A stretch of 64,000 nt of DNA from Pseudomonas fortuita (GCF_026898135.2 NZ_CP114035.2:909501-973500); one strand, 5' to 3'; counted from the first letter of the stretch, positions 38,714 to 48,737 are shown. The notes: generated by a model from the letters alone, not told the origin. Program-made: numbers and translations.

Positions 38714-39622
38714 ATGAAAACCATCAACTTCATGGGCGTGCGCAATGTTGCGTTCGCCATTACCGTGCTCCTCACCGTACTGGCGCTGTTCAGCTGGTGG
38801 CAGAAGGGTCTCAACTTTGGCCTGGACTTCACCGGTGGTACGCTGATCGAGCTGACTTACGAGCGCCCGGCCGACCTCAAGGCGGTGCGTGCCGAGCTGG
38901 TCGATTCCGGCTTCCACGAGGCCGTGGTGCAGAGCTTTGGCGCTACCACCGACCTGCTGGTGCGTATGCCGGGCGACGACCCGCAGCTGGGTAACAAGGT
39001 GGCCGCTGCCTTGCAGAAGGCCGGCGGCGACAACCCGGCTACCCTCAAGCGTGTCGAGTTCGTAGGCCCGCAGGTGGGTGAAGAGCTGCGCGACCAGGGC
39101 GGCATGGGCATGCTCATGGCCTTGGGCGGCATCCTTATCTACCTGGCCTTCCGCTTCCAGTGGAAGTTCGCCGTGGGTGCGATCGTTTCGCTGATCCACG
39201 ACGTGGTGGTTACCCTGGGTATCCTGTCGTTCTTCCAGATTACCTTCGACCTGACGGTGCTGGCGGCGGTGCTGGCGATCATCGGCTACTCGCTGAACGA
39301 CACCATCGTCGTGTTCGACCGGGTGCGTGAGAACTTCCGCGTCATGCGCAAGGCCTCGCTGATCGAGAACATCAACGTTTCGACCACCCAGACACTGCTG
39401 CGCACCATCGCCACGTCGGTTTCGACCTTGCTGGCCATTGCCGCGCTGCTGTTCTTCGGTGGCGACAACCTGTTCGGCTTCTCGCTGGCCCTGTTCATCG
39501 GTGTCATGGCCGGTACCTACTCGTCGATCTACATCGCCAACGTGGTACTGATCTGGCTGAACCTGAACAGCGAAGACCTGATCCCTCCAGTCAAGGCTGA
39601 AGGTGTGGACGAGCGCCCATAA
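38714..39622 (+). CDS. secF: Protein translocase subunit SecF
   Basis: A 302-residue partner of SecD. It has an N-terminal helix followed by GLNFGLDFTGGTLIEL, and a five-helix C-terminal bundle with GYSLNDTIVVFDRVRENF. The ATG at 38714 has GAGGGAGCTGCG upstream; an in-frame ATG at 38678 lies in secD and is not used. It lies 10 bp after the secD stop codon and is followed by a strong terminator. Confidence 0.96.
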   Translation: MKTINFMGVRNVAFAITVLLTVLALFSWWQKGLNFGLDFTGGTLIELTYERPADLKAVRAELVDSGFHEAVVQSFGATTDLLVRMPGDDPQLGNKVAAALQKAGGDNPATLKRVEFVGPQVGEELRDQGGMGMLMALGGILIYLAFRFQWKFAVGAIVSLIHDVVVTLGILSFFQITFDLTVLAAVLAIIGYSLNDTIVVFDRVRENFRVMRKASLIENINVSTTQTLLRTIATSVSTLLAIAALLFFGGDNLFGFSLALFIGVMAGTYSSIYIANVVLIWLNLNSEDLIPPVKAEGVDERP

Positions 39623-39650
39623 GGCCCCGTCCCTACGCCGTACGGCGAGC

Positions 39651-39688
39651 AAAAAGGCGCGAGTGTTGAACTCGCGCCTTTTTTTTTG
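39651..39688 (+). terminator. Rho-independent terminator after secF
   Basis: AAAAGGCGCGAGT-GTTGA-ACTCGCGCC followed by nine or more T residues, about 30 bp after the secF stop codon. Confidence 0.93.
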
Positions 39689-39744
39689 CTCCAAGGCTGG
39701 GAGAAGCGCGGGTTGAGACCCGCTGGTACGATCAGGAGGTTCAC

Positions 39745-40287
39745 GTGAACAAATCAATGCTGGTGGGTGCGGTGCTGGGTGCTGTCGGTGTAACTGCCGG
39801 AGGTGCTGTGGCGACCTACAGCTTGGTGAACAAAGGCCCCGAAGTCGCCCAGGTGACGGACGTGCAGCCGATCAAGCAGCAGGTGAAAACCCCGCGTGAA
39901 GTGTGCAAGGACGTGGCCGTGACGCGTCAGGCGCCGGTCAAGGACCAGCACCAGATTGCCGGTACCGTGGTCGGTGCGCTGGCGGGTGGTTTGCTGGGCA
40001 ATCAGATTGGCGGCGGCACCGGCAAGAAGATCGCTACCGTGGCCGGTGCGGTCGGTGGTGGTTATGCCGGTAACAAGGTTCAAGAAGGCATGCAGCAGCG
40101 TGACACCTATACCACCGCACAAACACGCTGCAACACGGTCAACGACATCAGCGAGAAGGTGGTGGGTTACAACGTGACCTACTCCATCGGTGATCAGGTA
40201 GGCAAGGTGAAGATGGACCGCGAGCCAGGGGCGACCATTCCTCTGGACAAGAATGGCAAGTTGATCCTGAGCGAAGCTGCCCAGTGA
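39745..40287 (+). CDS. Glycine-zipper 2TM-domain outer-membrane-type protein
   Basis: A 180-residue protein with a GTG start and a consensus RBS AGGAGG seven bases upstream. An N-terminal hydrophobic segment (about 5-26) may be a signal or anchor. The core HQIAGTVVGALAGGLLGNQIGGGTGKKIATVAGAVGGGYAGNKVQ is a classic glycine zipper (Gly every fourth residue, in two halves), as in SlyB/Rickettsia 17-kDa antigen-like proteins. No lipobox was seen. The C-terminal third is a soluble beta-rich region. Function: envelope protein of unknown role. Confidence 0.85.
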   Translation: MNKSMLVGAVLGAVGVTAGGAVATYSLVNKGPEVAQVTDVQPIKQQVKTPREVCKDVAVTRQAPVKDQHQIAGTVVGALAGGLLGNQIGGGTGKKIATVAGAVGGGYAGNKVQEGMQQRDTYTTAQTRCNTVNDISEKVVGYNVTYSIGDQVGKVKMDREPGATIPLDKNGKLILSEAAQ

Positions 40288-40305
40288 TCGGTGTCGCCTG
40301 AGCCG

Positions 40306-40389
40306 GCCTCTTCGCGGCTAAACCCGCTCCCACACAGGTAATGCGATCCCTGTGGGAGCGGGTTTACCCGCGAAGAGGCCGGCTCAGGC
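40306..40389. repeat. Inverted REP pair
   Basis: GCCTGAGCCGGCCTCTTCGC at 40306 and its complement ending at 40389 enclose CCCGCTCCCACA arms. The pair sits between the convergent glycine-zipper gene and suhB. Confidence 0.82.
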
Positions 40390-40407
40390 AATGCGAAGCT
40401 GTCAGGT

Positions 40408-40434
40408 ATAAAAAAAGCACCCCGAGGGGTGCTT
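40408..40434 (-). terminator. Rho-independent terminator of suhB
   Basis: Read on the minus strand, AGCACCCC-TC-GGGGTGCT is followed by a T-run (TTTTTTTAT), about 22 bp beyond the suhB stop codon. The complementary strand has A-rich tails, so it acts mainly on suhB. Confidence 0.9.
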
Positions 40435-40456
40435 TTGGCTTTCTGGCAATCCGCGC

Positions 40457-41275
40457 TTAGCGCTTCATGCTTTCCGGCAGGTGTGGCTGGATAGCGGTCA
40501 GTACGGCCTTGAAGCACTTGATGTTGCCTGCAACGATGTGGCCTTTGTCGAGGAAGTCGTGGCCACCGTTGAAGTCGCTCACCAGGCCACCGGCTTCCTG
40601 GATCAGCAGCACGCCGGCTGCCATGTCCCACTCGGCCAGGCCCGACTCCCAGAAGGCGTCGAAACGGCCAGCGGCCACATAGGCCAGGTCCAGGCTGGCG
40701 GAGCCGGCGCGGCGGATGCCGGCGGTCTGGCCAGTCAGGGCGCGGAACATGCCCAGGTAGTTGTCCATGTCGGCCATCTGGCCATCACGGAACGGGAAGC
40801 CGGTACCCAGCAGGGCGCCTTCCAGGCTGGTGCGCGAGCTTACACGCAGGCGGCGGCCATTGAGCTGGGCGCCACGGCCGCGGCTGGCGGTGAATTCTTC
40901 CTGGCGTACGGGGTCGAGCACCACGGCGTGCTCAAGGCGGCCACGGTATTTGCAGGCGATGCTGACGGCGAAGTGGGGGATGCCGCGAAGGAAGTTGGTG
41001 GTGCCGTCCAGTGGGTCGATGATCCACAGGTAGTCTTTACCTTCTTCGCCGGTGCCCGCGTGCATGCCCGTCTCTTCACCCTGGATGGAGTGGTTCGGGT
41101 AGGCCTTGCGCAGCGCGTCGACGATCTTCTGCTCGGCGGCACGATCAACCTCGGAAACGTAGTCCTTAGCCTCTTTCTCGTCCACCTTGATGCTATCCAG
41201 GCGTTCGATGGAGCGGAAAATCAGTTCACTGGCGCTGCGAGCGGCGCGCAGGGCGATATTCAGCATAGGCTGCAT
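40457..41275 (-). CDS. suhB: Inositol-1-monophosphatase family protein SuhB
   Basis: A 272-residue Mg-dependent phosphatase. Metal-binding motifs are visible: GEETG (about 65-69), DPLDGTTNF (about 86-94) and AEWDMAAGVLLI near 217. SuhB hydrolyses inositol monophosphate and, in E. coli and Pseudomonas, also affects rRNA transcription antitermination and virulence-gene control. It is divergent from trmJ with a 150-bp gap, and a symmetric terminator follows. Confidence 0.95.
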   Translation of the reverse strand: MQPMLNIALRAARSASELIFRSIERLDSIKVDEKEAKDYVSEVDRAAEQKIVDALRKAYPNHSIQGEETGMHAGTGEEGKDYLWIIDPLDGTTNFLRGIPHFAVSIACKYRGRLEHAVVLDPVRQEEFTASRGRGAQLNGRRLRVSSRTSLEGALLGTGFPFRDGQMADMDNYLGMFRALTGQTAGIRRAGSASLDLAYVAAGRFDAFWESGLAEWDMAAGVLLIQEAGGLVSDFNGGHDFLDKGHIVAGNIKCFKAVLTAIQPHLPESMKR

Positions 41276-41426
41276 GGGCGGGTCACCTGGAGATGTTAAA
41301 GAAGAAAGCCGATCATTCTAGCAGAAAACTTTGTCGGCAGAAGTGTCACATTTGCTTTCATGGCGTTACGTCTGTCGGTTCTGTAAGATCGGATGCCCTG
41401 ATTCCTGCATCTGTGAGCACAACACC

Positions 41427-42182
41427 TTGCTGCAAAATATTCGTGTTGTTCTGGTCAATACCAGCCACCCCGGCAACATCGGCGGCGCTGCGCGTGCCAT
41501 GAAAAACATGGGCTTGTCGCGCCTGGTGCTGGTACAGCCGAAAGAATTCCCCGCCCTGGATGCCAGTGCCCGCGCCTCGGGTGCCGACGACGTGCTGGAT
41601 AACGCCCAGGTGGTCGACAGCCTTGAACAGGCGCTGGTCGGCTGTAACCTGGTGATGGGGACCAGCGCCCGTGAGCGCAGCATCCCGTGGCCGTTGATTG
41701 GCCCGCGCGAGTGCGGGGCCAAGGCGGTGGAGCATGCCAAGGGTGGTGAAGAGATCGCCCTGGTGTTCGGGCGTGAACACGCCGGCCTGACCAACGAAGA
41801 ACTGCAGCGATGTCACTTCCACGTGCACATTCCCTCCAACCCCGACTTCAGCTCGCTGAACCTTGCGGCCGCTGTCCAGGTGCTCTCTTACGAGGTGCGC
41901 ATGGCCTGGCTGGCCGCCGGCGAAGCGCCGGGCAAAGTCGAGAAGGTTGACGCCAGCGAGCTGGCGACGATGGACGAAATGGAGCTGTTCTACGACCACC
42001 TGGAGAAAACCCTGGTGGGCATCGGCTTCCTCGACCCCGAAAAGCCCAAGCACCTGATGCCGCGCTTGCGCCGGCTTTATGGGCGGGTGGCGGTCGAGCG
42101 TTCGGAAATGAGCATTTTGCGCGGCATCCTCACCGAGACCCAGAAAGTGGTCCGGGGCGAGCCGCATAAACGGAAGGACTGA
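41427..42182 (+). CDS. trmJ: tRNA (Cm32/Um32) methyltransferase TrmJ
   Basis: A 251-residue SPOUT methyltransferase that 2'-O-methylates position 32 of several tRNAs. TTG 41427 is preferred as start because it yields MLQNIRVVLVNTSHPGNIGG, aligning exactly with the family N-terminus. The upstream in-frame ATG 41331 would add 32 non-homologous residues. The trefoil-knot SAM region is ALVFGREHAGLTNEEL with IPSNPDFSSLNLAAAVQVL. It lies 3 bp before cysE. Confidence 0.92.
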   Translation: MLQNIRVVLVNTSHPGNIGGAARAMKNMGLSRLVLVQPKEFPALDASARASGADDVLDNAQVVDSLEQALVGCNLVMGTSARERSIPWPLIGPRECGAKAVEHAKGGEEIALVFGREHAGLTNEELQRCHFHVHIPSNPDFSSLNLAAAVQVLSYEVRMAWLAAGEAPGKVEKVDASELATMDEMELFYDHLEKTLVGIGFLDPEKPKHLMPRLRRLYGRVAVERSEMSILRGILTETQKVVRGEPHKRKD

Positions 42183-42185
42183 CAG

Positions 42186-42971
42186 ATGTTCGAACGCCTG
42201 CGTGAAGATATTCAAAGCGTATTCCACCGTGACCCGGCTGCGCGCAATGCCTTCGAGGTGCTCACCTGCTACCCGGGTATGCATGCCATCTGGCTGCACC
42301 GCCTGGGCAATGCCCTGTGGAAGCGTGATTTCAAGTGGCTGGCCCGGCTGGTGTCCAACTTCGGGCGCTGGCTGACCGGTATCGAGATCCACCCCGGTGC
42401 CACAATCGGCCGGCGTTTCTTCATTGACCACGGCATGGGTATCGTCATCGGCGAAACCGCCGAGATCGGCGATGACGTCACCCTTTACCAGGGCGTGACC
42501 CTGGGCGGTACCAGCTGGAATAAAGGCAAGCGCCATCCTACCCTGGAGAACGGCGTGGTGGTGGGGGCGGGGGCCAAGGTGCTGGGCCCGTTCACCGTCG
42601 GCGCCGGGGCCAAGATCGGCTCCAACGCGGTGGTGACCAAGGCGGTACCGCCCGGCGCCACGGCGGTGGGCATCCCGGGGCGCATCATCGTCAAGAGCGA
42701 GGACACCGAAGTCGAGGCCAAGCGCAAGGCCATGGCCGAGAAGATAGGCTTCGATGCCTACGGTGTCAGTGGTGACATGCCCGACCCGGTGGCGCGTGCC
42801 ATCGGCCAGATGCTCGATCATCTACAGGCGGTCGACGAGCGGCTGGAGGGCATGTGTGGCGCCCTGACCAAGATGGGTAGCGATTACTGCGCCAAGGAGC
42901 TGCCCGCGCTGCCGGAAGATGATTTCACCGAGGTTGCCCAGGTGGTCCAGCGCGACACTCAGTCGCATTGA
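42186..42971 (+). CDS. cysE: Serine O-acetyltransferase CysE
   Basis: A 261-residue enzyme that acetylates serine with acetyl-CoA, the first committed step of cysteine synthesis. The left-handed beta-helix hexapeptide region (about 66-175) has [20 protein letters not shown] with the catalytic His, and [20 protein letters not shown]. It immediately precedes the isc operon, fitting the supply of cysteine sulfur for IscS. Length is typical of the shorter (epsC/NifP-like) pseudomonad SAT class. Confidence 0.95.
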   Translation: MFERLREDIQSVFHRDPAARNAFEVLTCYPGMHAIWLHRLGNALWKRDFKWLARLVSNFGRWLTGIEIHPGATIGRRFFIDHGMGIVIGETAEIGDDVTLYQGVTLGGTSWNKGKRHPTLENGVVVGAGAKVLGPFTVGAGAKIGSNAVVTKAVPPGATAVGIPGRIIVKSEDTEVEAKRKAMAEKIGFDAYGVSGDMPDPVARAIGQMLDHLQAVDERLEGMCGALTKMGSDYCAKELPALPEDDFTEVAQVVQRDTQSH

Positions 42972-43001
42972 TTACGCCGCACTGAACCCATGGTGACATA
43001 C

Positions 43002-43021
43002 GGGGCGTGTGCTCACGCCCC
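43002..43021 (+). terminator. Possible terminator of cysE
   Basis: GGGGCGTG-TGCT-CACGCCCC is a perfect 8-bp stem 30 bp after cysE, but the following TCGTCTGCT is only weakly T-rich. Confidence 0.5.
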
Positions 43022-43080
43022 TCGTCTGCTACAATCGCGCCCGCCTCCCTGATGCAAACCCGACTAAAGCAGTAGGTCTA

Positions 43081-43133
43081 ATAGTTGACTTAAATGCTCG
43101 GGAATCGCATACTCGACACATCCCGAAACTCCC
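43081..43133 (+). promoter_or_regulatory. isc promoter with tandem IscR sites
   Basis: TTGACT (43085-43090), a 17-bp spacer and CATACT (43108-43113) form a sigma-70 promoter. A type 1 IscR site, ATAGTTGACT-TAAATGCTCG-GGAAT at 43081-43105, matches the 25-bp consensus at about 21 positions and covers the -35. A second, weaker site begins at 43109 with ATACTCGAC and covers the -10. [2Fe-2S]-IscR bound here would repress the operon, as in E. coli. Confidence 0.85.
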
Positions 43134-43149
43134 GTGGTACCCAATAGCC

Positions 43150-43641
43150 ATGCGACTGACTACCAAAGGCCGATACGCCGTGACTGCCATGCTTGACCTG
43201 GCGTTGCACGCGCAGCATGGGCCGGTGTCTTTGGCCGACATTTCCGAGCGCCAGGGCATATCCCTCTCTTATCTGGAACAGCTGTTCGCCAAGCTGCGCC
43301 GTAGCAGCCTGGTTTCCAGTGTGCGCGGTCCAGGCGGTGGCTACCAGCTGTCGCGGGGCATGGAAACCATCCAGGTGGCCCAGGTCATCGATGCGGTCAA
43401 TGAATCGGTCGATGCTACCCGGTGCCAGGGCCTTGGGGACTGCCATGCCGGTGATACCTGCCTGACTCACCACCTGTGGTGCGACCTCAGCCAGCAGATC
43501 CATGAATTCCTCAGCGGCATCAGCCTGGCCGACCTCGTCATGCGCCGTGAGGTGCAGGAAGTTGCCCAGCGCCAGGACCTGCGTCGTGTCGCAGGCCGAA
43601 CCGCCCAGCTGGACAAGATTGAGACGTCAGCCGTCGATTGA
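43150..43641 (+). CDS. iscR: Fe-S cluster-sensing regulator IscR
   Basis: A 163-residue Rrf2-family repressor. The winged HTH starts [19 protein letters not shown]. The cluster ligands Cys92, Cys98, Cys104 and His107 are all in place at the E. coli positions. ATG 43150 is chosen; the longer in-frame reading from 43009 crosses the promoter. It is the first gene of an eight-gene isc operon (iscRSUA-hscBA-fdx-iscX). Confidence 0.97.
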   Translation: MRLTTKGRYAVTAMLDLALHAQHGPVSLADISERQGISLSYLEQLFAKLRRSSLVSSVRGPGGGYQLSRGMETIQVAQVIDAVNESVDATRCQGLGDCHAGDTCLTHHLWCDLSQQIHEFLSGISLADLVMRREVQEVAQRQDLRRVAGRTAQLDKIETSAVD

Positions 43642-43687
43642 TCCCCCTGGGACGACGAGCGACGCCACCGCCTGATAGGAGAGACAA

Positions 43688-44902
43688 ATGAAGTTGCCGA
43701 TCTACCTCGATTACTCTGCGACCACCCCGGTCGACCCACGTGTGGCCCAGAAAATGGCCGACTGCCTGCTGGTCGACGGGAACTTCGGTAACCCGGCTTC
43801 GCGCTCCCACGTCTTCGGCTGGAAAGCCGAGGAAGCGGTCGAGAACGGCCGTCGTCAGGTTGCCGAACTGATCAACGCCGATCCGCGCGAAATCGTCTGG
43901 ACCAGCGGTGCCACCGAGTCCGACAACCTCGCACTCAAGGGTGTCGCGCACTTCTATCAGACCAAGGGCAAGCACATCATCACCTCCAAGATCGAGCACA
44001 AGGCGGTCCTGGATACTGCTCGCCAGCTGGAGCGTGAAGGTTTCGAAGTGACCTACCTGGAACCGGGCGAAGACGGCATCGTCACCCCGGCCATGGTAGA
44101 AGCGGTGCTGCGCGACGACACCATCCTGGTCTCGCTGATGCACGTGAACAACGAAGTCGGCTCGATCAACGACATCGCCGCCATCGGTGAACTGACCCGC
44201 GCACGCGGCGTCCTGTTCCACGTCGACGCCGCCCAGTCGGCCGGCAAGGTCGAAATCGACCTGCAAAAGCTGAAAGTCGACCTGATGTCGTTCTCGGCGC
44301 ACAAGGCCTACGGCCCGAAAGGCATCGGCGCGCTGTATGTCAGCCGCAAGCCGCGTGTACGCCTTGAAGCCATCATTCACGGCGGTGGCCATGAGCGCGG
44401 CATGCGTTCGGGCACCCTGCCAACCCACCAGATTGTCGGCATGGGCGAAGCTTTCGCCATCGCCAAGCAGGAAATGGCCGCCGAAAACGTGCGCATCAAG
44501 GCCCTGAGCGACCGCTTCTTCAAGCAGGTTTCGGACCTTGAAGAGCTGTACGTCAATGGCAGCAAGACCGCCCGCGTGCCGCACAACCTGAACCTGAGCT
44601 TCAACTACGTCGAAGGCGAATCGCTGCTGATGTCGCTGAAGGACATCGCCGTATCGTCCGGTTCGGCCTGCACCTCCGCATCGCTCGAACCGTCCTACGT
44701 ACTGCGCGCTCTGGGCCGCAACGACGAGCTGGCGCACAGCTCGATCCGCTTCTCCTTCGGCCGTTTCACCACCGAAGAAGAAGTCGACTATGCCGCGCAG
44801 AAAGTCTGCGAGGCCGTCAACAAACTGCGTGAGCTGTCGCCGCTGTGGGACATGTACAAAGACGGCGTTGACATCTCCAAGATCGAGTGGGCCGCCCACT
44901 AA
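43688..44902 (+). CDS. iscS: Cysteine desulfurase IscS
   Basis: A 404-residue PLP enzyme that moves sulfur from cysteine to IscU and tRNA-modification partners. The Schiff-base lysine lies in [12 protein letters not shown], and the mobile catalytic cysteine in [40 protein letters not shown] is the canonical N-terminus. It begins 46 bp after iscR. Confidence 0.98.
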   Translation: MKLPIYLDYSATTPVDPRVAQKMADCLLVDGNFGNPASRSHVFGWKAEEAVENGRRQVAELINADPREIVWTSGATESDNLALKGVAHFYQTKGKHIITSKIEHKAVLDTARQLEREGFEVTYLEPGEDGIVTPAMVEAVLRDDTILVSLMHVNNEVGSINDIAAIGELTRARGVLFHVDAAQSAGKVEIDLQKLKVDLMSFSAHKAYGPKGIGALYVSRKPRVRLEAIIHGGGHERGMRSGTLPTHQIVGMGEAFAIAKQEMAAENVRIKALSDRFFKQVSDLEELYVNGSKTARVPHNLNLSFNYVEGESLLMSLKDIAVSSGSACTSASLEPSYVLRALGRNDELAHSSIRFSFGRFTTEEEVDYAAQKVCEAVNKLRELSPLWDMYKDGVDISKIEWAAH

Positions 44903-44948
44903 GCAGTCGCCGGCAAGAGCGGCTCCCTGATGAGGAAGGAATTGCACC

Positions 44949-45335
44949 ATGGCATACAGTGAAAAGGTCATCGACCACTACGAAAACCCGCGCAACGTCG
45001 GCAAGATGAATGCCGAAGACCCGGACGTTGGCACCGGCATGGTCGGCGCCCCGGCTTGCGGCGACGTTATGCGCCTGCAGATCAAGGTCAACGAGCAGGG
45101 CGTTATTGAAGACGCCAAGTTCAAGACCTACGGCTGCGGTTCGGCCATCGCTTCCAGCTCCCTCGCCACCGAGTGGATGAAGGGCAAGACCCTGGACGAA
45201 GCCGAAACCATCAAGAACACCCAACTGGCTGAAGAACTGGCGTTGCCGCCGGTCAAGATCCACTGCTCGGTACTCGCCGAAGATGCCATCAAGGCAGCTG
45301 TACGCGATTACAAGCAGAAGAAAGGCTTGATCTAA
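44949..45335 (+). CDS. iscU: Fe-S cluster scaffold IscU
   Basis: A 128-residue scaffold for [2Fe-2S] and [4Fe-4S] assembly. Cluster ligands Cys37, Cys63 and Cys106 and the HscA-recognition motif LPPVK at 99-103 are all present at canonical positions. AGGAAGGAATTGCACC precedes the ATG. Confidence 0.98.
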   Translation: MAYSEKVIDHYENPRNVGKMNAEDPDVGTGMVGAPACGDVMRLQIKVNEQGVIEDAKFKTYGCGSAIASSSLATEWMKGKTLDEAETIKNTQLAEELALPPVKIHCSVLAEDAIKAAVRDYKQKKGLI

Positions 45336-45363
45336 GTCGCCTGTTGCGAGGTAAGGAGTCCTG

Positions 45364-45687
45364 ATGGCTATCAGCATGACAGAAGCCGCCGCCAACCACA
45401 TTCGCCGTTCCCTTGACGGGCGCGGCAAAGGTGAGGGCATTCGCCTGGGCGTGCGCACCACCGGTTGCTCGGGCCTGGCCTACGTGCTGGAGTTCGTCGA
45501 CGAACTGGCGGATGAAGACCAGGTGTTCGAGAACCACGGCGTAAAGGTGATCATCGATCCCAAGAGCCTGGTCTACCTCGATGGCACCGAGCTGGATTTC
45601 GTCAAGGAAGGGTTGAACGAAGGCTTCAAGTTCAACAACCCCAACGTGCGCGGTGAGTGTGGCTGCGGCGAAAGCTTCAACGTTTGA
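45364..45687 (+). CDS. iscA: A-type Fe-S carrier IscA
   Basis: A 107-residue carrier that receives clusters or iron and delivers them to apo-proteins. The three conserved cysteines are in [13 protein letters not shown] (Cys35) and C-terminal GECGCGESF (Cys99 and Cys101). It lies 28 bp after iscU and 8 bp before hscB. Confidence 0.97.
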   Translation: MAISMTEAAANHIRRSLDGRGKGEGIRLGVRTTGCSGLAYVLEFVDELADEDQVFENHGVKVIIDPKSLVYLDGTELDFVKEGLNEGFKFNNPNVRGECGCGESFNV

Positions 45688-45695
45688 GGCTGGCT

Positions 45696-46217
45696 GTGGG
45701 TACTCCTTGTCATTACGCATTGTTTGACCTCCAGCCAAGCTTCCGCCTGGATCTGGACAAGCTGGCCACTCGCTATCGCGAGCTGGCCCGCGAAGTCCAT
45801 CCTGATCGCTTTGCCGACGCCTCCGAGCGTGAGCAGCGCGTAGCGCTGGAAAAGTCCGCAGCCCTCAACGACGCCTACCAGACCCTGCGCAGTGCGCCGC
45901 GTCGGGCCCGCTATTTGCTGGCCATCAGCGGCCACGAAGTGCCTCAGGAAGTCACGGTCCATGACCCGGAATTCCTGTTGCAGCAAATGCAGTGGCGTGA
46001 AGAGCTCGAAGAGTTGCAGGACGAAGCCGACCTTGACGGTGTCGGCGTGTTCAAGAAGCGCCTGAAGGCCGCCCAGGACACGCTGAACGAGGACTTTGCC
46101 GCCTGCTGGGATGCCCCAGGCGAGCGCGACAAGGCCGAGCGCCTGATGCGCCGCATGCAGTTCCTCGACAAGCTCGCCCAAGAAGTGCGCCAGCTGGAAG
46201 AGCGCCTCGACGATTAA
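45696..46217 (+). CDS. hscB: Fe-S co-chaperone HscB
   Basis: A 173-residue J-domain protein that delivers IscU to HscA. The J-domain carries the HPD motif in [12 protein letters not shown], and a C-terminal three-helix bundle binds IscU. GTG 45696 is the start (GTG-GGT-ACT), giving the family N-terminus [12 protein letters not shown]; a longer in-frame reading would overlap iscA. Confidence 0.95.
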   Translation: MGTPCHYALFDLQPSFRLDLDKLATRYRELAREVHPDRFADASEREQRVALEKSAALNDAYQTLRSAPRRARYLLAISGHEVPQEVTVHDPEFLLQQMQWREELEELQDEADLDGVGVFKKRLKAAQDTLNEDFAACWDAPGERDKAERLMRRMQFLDKLAQEVRQLEERLDD

Positions 46218-46259
46218 CCCGGTGCTGCCCGTGATGGCACCTAAGGTATTCAGATAAGC

Positions 46260-48122
46260 ATGGCCCTACTGCAGATTGCCGAACCCGGTCAAAGCCCTCA
46301 GCCGCACCAGCGCCGCCTGGCGGTGGGGATCGACCTGGGTACCACCAACTCTCTGGTCGCCGCATTACGCAGCGGCCGTAGCGAGCCCCTGCCCGACGCG
46401 CAGGGTAACGTGATTCTGCCGTCCGCGGTGCGCTACCTCGAAGGGCGCAACGAAGTGGGGCAGGCCGCGCGTGATGCCGCTTCCAGTGACCCGCTGAACA
46501 CCGTGCTGTCGGTCAAGCGCCTGATGGGGCGCGGTCTGGCCGACGTCAAGCAATTGGGCGAGCAGCTGCCATACCGCTTTGTCGGCGGCGAGTCGCACAT
46601 GCCGTTCATCGACACCGTGCAGGGGCCGAAAAGCCCGGTGGAAGTGTCCGCTGATATCCTTAAAGTGCTGCGCGAGCGCGCCGAAGCGACCCTGGGTGGC
46701 GAGCTGGTTGGTGCGGTGATTACCGTGCCGGCCTATTTCGACGATGCCCAGCGCCAGGCCACCAAGGACGCTGCGCGCCTGGCTGGCCTGAACGTGCTGC
46801 GCCTGCTCAACGAACCAACCGCAGCCGCCGTGGCCTATGGTCTGGACCAGAACGCCGAAGGCGTGGTGGCCATCTATGACCTGGGTGGTGGTACCTTCGA
46901 TATTTCCATCCTGCGCCTGACCGCTGGCGTATTCGAAGTGCTGGCTACCGGTGGCGATACCGCCCTGGGCGGTGACGATTTCGACCACGCCATTGCCGGC
47001 TGGATCATCGAGCAGGCTGGCCTGTCGTCCGACCTGGACCCAGCCACTCAGCGTGAGTTGCTGCAAACCGCCTGCGCTGCCAAGGAAGCCCTGACCGACG
47101 CCGACGTGGTCAGCGTCAGCCATGGCAGCTGGCAGGGCGAACTGAGCCGCACGGCCTTCGAAGCCATGATAGAGCCATTGGTTGCCCGCAGCCTCAAGGC
47201 TTGCCGTCGCGCTGTGCGCGACAGTGGCGTCGAGCTCGAAGAAGTCAGTGCCGTGGTCATGGTCGGTGGTTCGACCCGTGTGCCGCGGGTGCGTGAAGCC
47301 GTGGGCGCGCTGTTTGGTCGCGCCCCGATGACTTCGATCGACCCTGATCAGGTTGTGGCCATTGGTGCCGCCATCCAGGCCGATACCCTGGCCGGCAACC
47401 GCCGCGAAGGTGGCGAACTGTTGCTGCTTGATGTCATTCCGCTGTCGCTCGGTCTTGAGACCATGGGTGGACTGATGGAAAAGGTGATCCCGCGCAACAC
47501 CACCATTCCGGTGGCCCGTGCACAGGAGTTCACGACGTATAAAGATGGCCAGTCGGCCATGATGATCCACGTCCTGCAAGGTGAACGCGAGCTGATCAGC
47601 GACTGCCGCTCGCTGGCACGGTTCGAGCTGCGCGGTATCCCGGCGATGGTTGCCGGCGCTGCCAAAATTCGCGTGACCTTCCAGGTGGATGCCGATGGTC
47701 TGCTCAGCGTTGCGGCCCGCGAACTGGGTTCGGGCGTGGAAGCAAGCATCCAGGTCAAGCCGTCTTACGGCCTGACCGACGGCGAAATCGCCCGCATGCT
47801 CAAGGACTCCTTCGAGCACGCAGGTACCGATAAGCAGGCCCGTCAGTTGCGCGAGCACCAGGTGGACGCCGAGCGCCTGCTCGAAGCAGTACAGGGCGCC
47901 CTGGACGCCGACGGTGACCGCTTGCTCAGCAGTGACGAGCGCGATGCCATTGCATTCCAGATGCAAGAACTACGTGATTTGCTGACCGGCACCGATGGCG
48001 CAGCCATCGAGCAACAGACCAAGCGTCTGTCGCAGGTGACCGACGCATTTGCCGCCCGTCGCCTTGATTCGACGGTCAAAGCCGCACTGGCCGGGCGCAA
48101 CCTGAATGAGATCGAGGAGTAA
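46260..48122 (+). CDS. hscA: Fe-S chaperone HscA
   Basis: A 620-residue Hsp70 specialised for IscU. ATPase motifs include [26 protein letters not shown] and [17 protein letters not shown], and the substrate-binding domain includes [11 protein letters not shown]. The position between hscB and fdx is canonical. It lies 42 bp downstream of hscB and 3 bp upstream of fdx. Confidence 0.97.
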   Translation: MALLQIAEPGQSPQPHQRRLAVGIDLGTTNSLVAALRSGRSEPLPDAQGNVILPSAVRYLEGRNEVGQAARDAASSDPLNTVLSVKRLMGRGLADVKQLGEQLPYRFVGGESHMPFIDTVQGPKSPVEVSADILKVLRERAEATLGGELVGAVITVPAYFDDAQRQATKDAARLAGLNVLRLLNEPTAAAVAYGLDQNAEGVVAIYDLGGGTFDISILRLTAGVFEVLATGGDTALGGDDFDHAIAGWIIEQAGLSSDLDPATQRELLQTACAAKEALTDADVVSVSHGSWQGELSRTAFEAMIEPLVARSLKACRRAVRDSGVELEEVSAVVMVGGSTRVPRVREAVGALFGRAPMTSIDPDQVVAIGAAIQADTLAGNRREGGELLLLDVIPLSLGLETMGGLMEKVIPRNTTIPVARAQEFTTYKDGQSAMMIHVLQGERELISDCRSLARFELRGIPAMVAGAAKIRVTFQVDADGLLSVAARELGSGVEASIQVKPSYGLTDGEIARMLKDSFEHAGTDKQARQLREHQVDAERLLEAVQGALDADGDRLLSSDERDAIAFQMQELRDLLTGTDGAAIEQQTKRLSQVTDAFAARRLDSTVKAALAGRNLNEIEE

Positions 48123-48125
48123 CCG

Positions 48126-48467
48126 ATGCCGCTGGTGACATTCCTGCCGCATGAGAAGTTCTGCCCTGAAGGGCTGACCGTGGAGGTCGAGCCGGGGACC
48201 AATATCCTGGAACTGGCACACGACCATCACATCGAGATGGAAAGCGCCTGCGGCGGCGTCAAGGCCTGCACCACTTGCCACTGCATCGTGCGCAAGGGCT
48301 TCGATTCCCTCAAAGAGGCCGACGAGCTTGAAGAGGACATGCTGGACAAGGCATGGGGCCTGGAAGCGCAGTCGCGCCTGGGTTGCCAGGTGGTCGTAGG
48401 TGATGCAGACCTGACCATCGAGATACCCAAGTATTCGCTCAACCACGCTGCCGAAGCACCGCACTGA
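48126..48467 (+). CDS. fdx: [2Fe-2S] ferredoxin Fdx
   Basis: A 113-residue adrenodoxin-type ferredoxin that supplies electrons for cluster assembly. The ligands are the Cys-x5-Cys-x2-Cys set in ESACGGVKACTTCHC plus a fourth Cys in RLGCQVVVG. ATG 48126 starts 3 bp after hscA. Confidence 0.97.
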   Translation: MPLVTFLPHEKFCPEGLTVEVEPGTNILELAHDHHIEMESACGGVKACTTCHCIVRKGFDSLKEADELEEDMLDKAWGLEAQSRLGCQVVVGDADLTIEIPKYSLNHAAEAPH

Positions 48468-48477
48468 GGGCCTGTAC

Positions 48478-48678
48478 ATGAGTCTGAAATGGGTTGATGT
48501 ACTTGAGATCGCAATCCAGCTTGCAGAAAGCAAGCCTGAGGTCGATCCTCGTTATGTGAATTTCGTGGACCTGCACCGTTGGGTGCTGGCATTGCCAGAC
48601 TTCAGCGACGATCCGTCACGCGGCGGTGAGAAAGTGCTCGAGGCAATCCAGGGCGCCTGGATCGACGAAGCCGACTAA
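48478..48678 (+). CDS. iscX: IscX, small IscS-binding protein
   Basis: A 66-residue acidic protein (MSLKWVDVLEIAIQLAESK) that binds IscS and iron and tunes the rate of cluster assembly. Conserved DPRYVNFVDLHRWVLALPDF is the family signature. It is the last gene of the isc operon; a hairpin follows 30 bp after the stop codon. Confidence 0.96.
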   Translation: MSLKWVDVLEIAIQLAESKPEVDPRYVNFVDLHRWVLALPDFSDDPSRGGEKVLEAIQGAWIDEAD

Positions 48679-48707
48679 GCGTCACTTGCAGGTTAGGCAA
48701 TCCCCTG

Positions 48708-48737
48708 AAACCCGCGTATAATTCGCGGGTTTAATTT
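48708..48737 (+). terminator. isc operon terminator whose loop contains the ndk -10 hexamer
   Basis: AAACCCGCG (48708-48716) and CGCGGGTTT (48724-48732) form a 9-bp stem followed by AATTTTT, so it can terminate the isc mRNA. The 7-nt loop is TATAATT. TATAAT at 48717-48722 is a consensus -10 that would start ndk mRNA about 7 bp downstream, near 48729. A -35 is weak (TAGGCA at 48694-48699, 17-bp spacer). Confidence 0.75.

Noticed and set aside
38684..39757. 357-codon minus-strand frame opposite secF
   Set aside because: Antisense to a clear secF gene; product is low-complexity and shadows its codon pattern.
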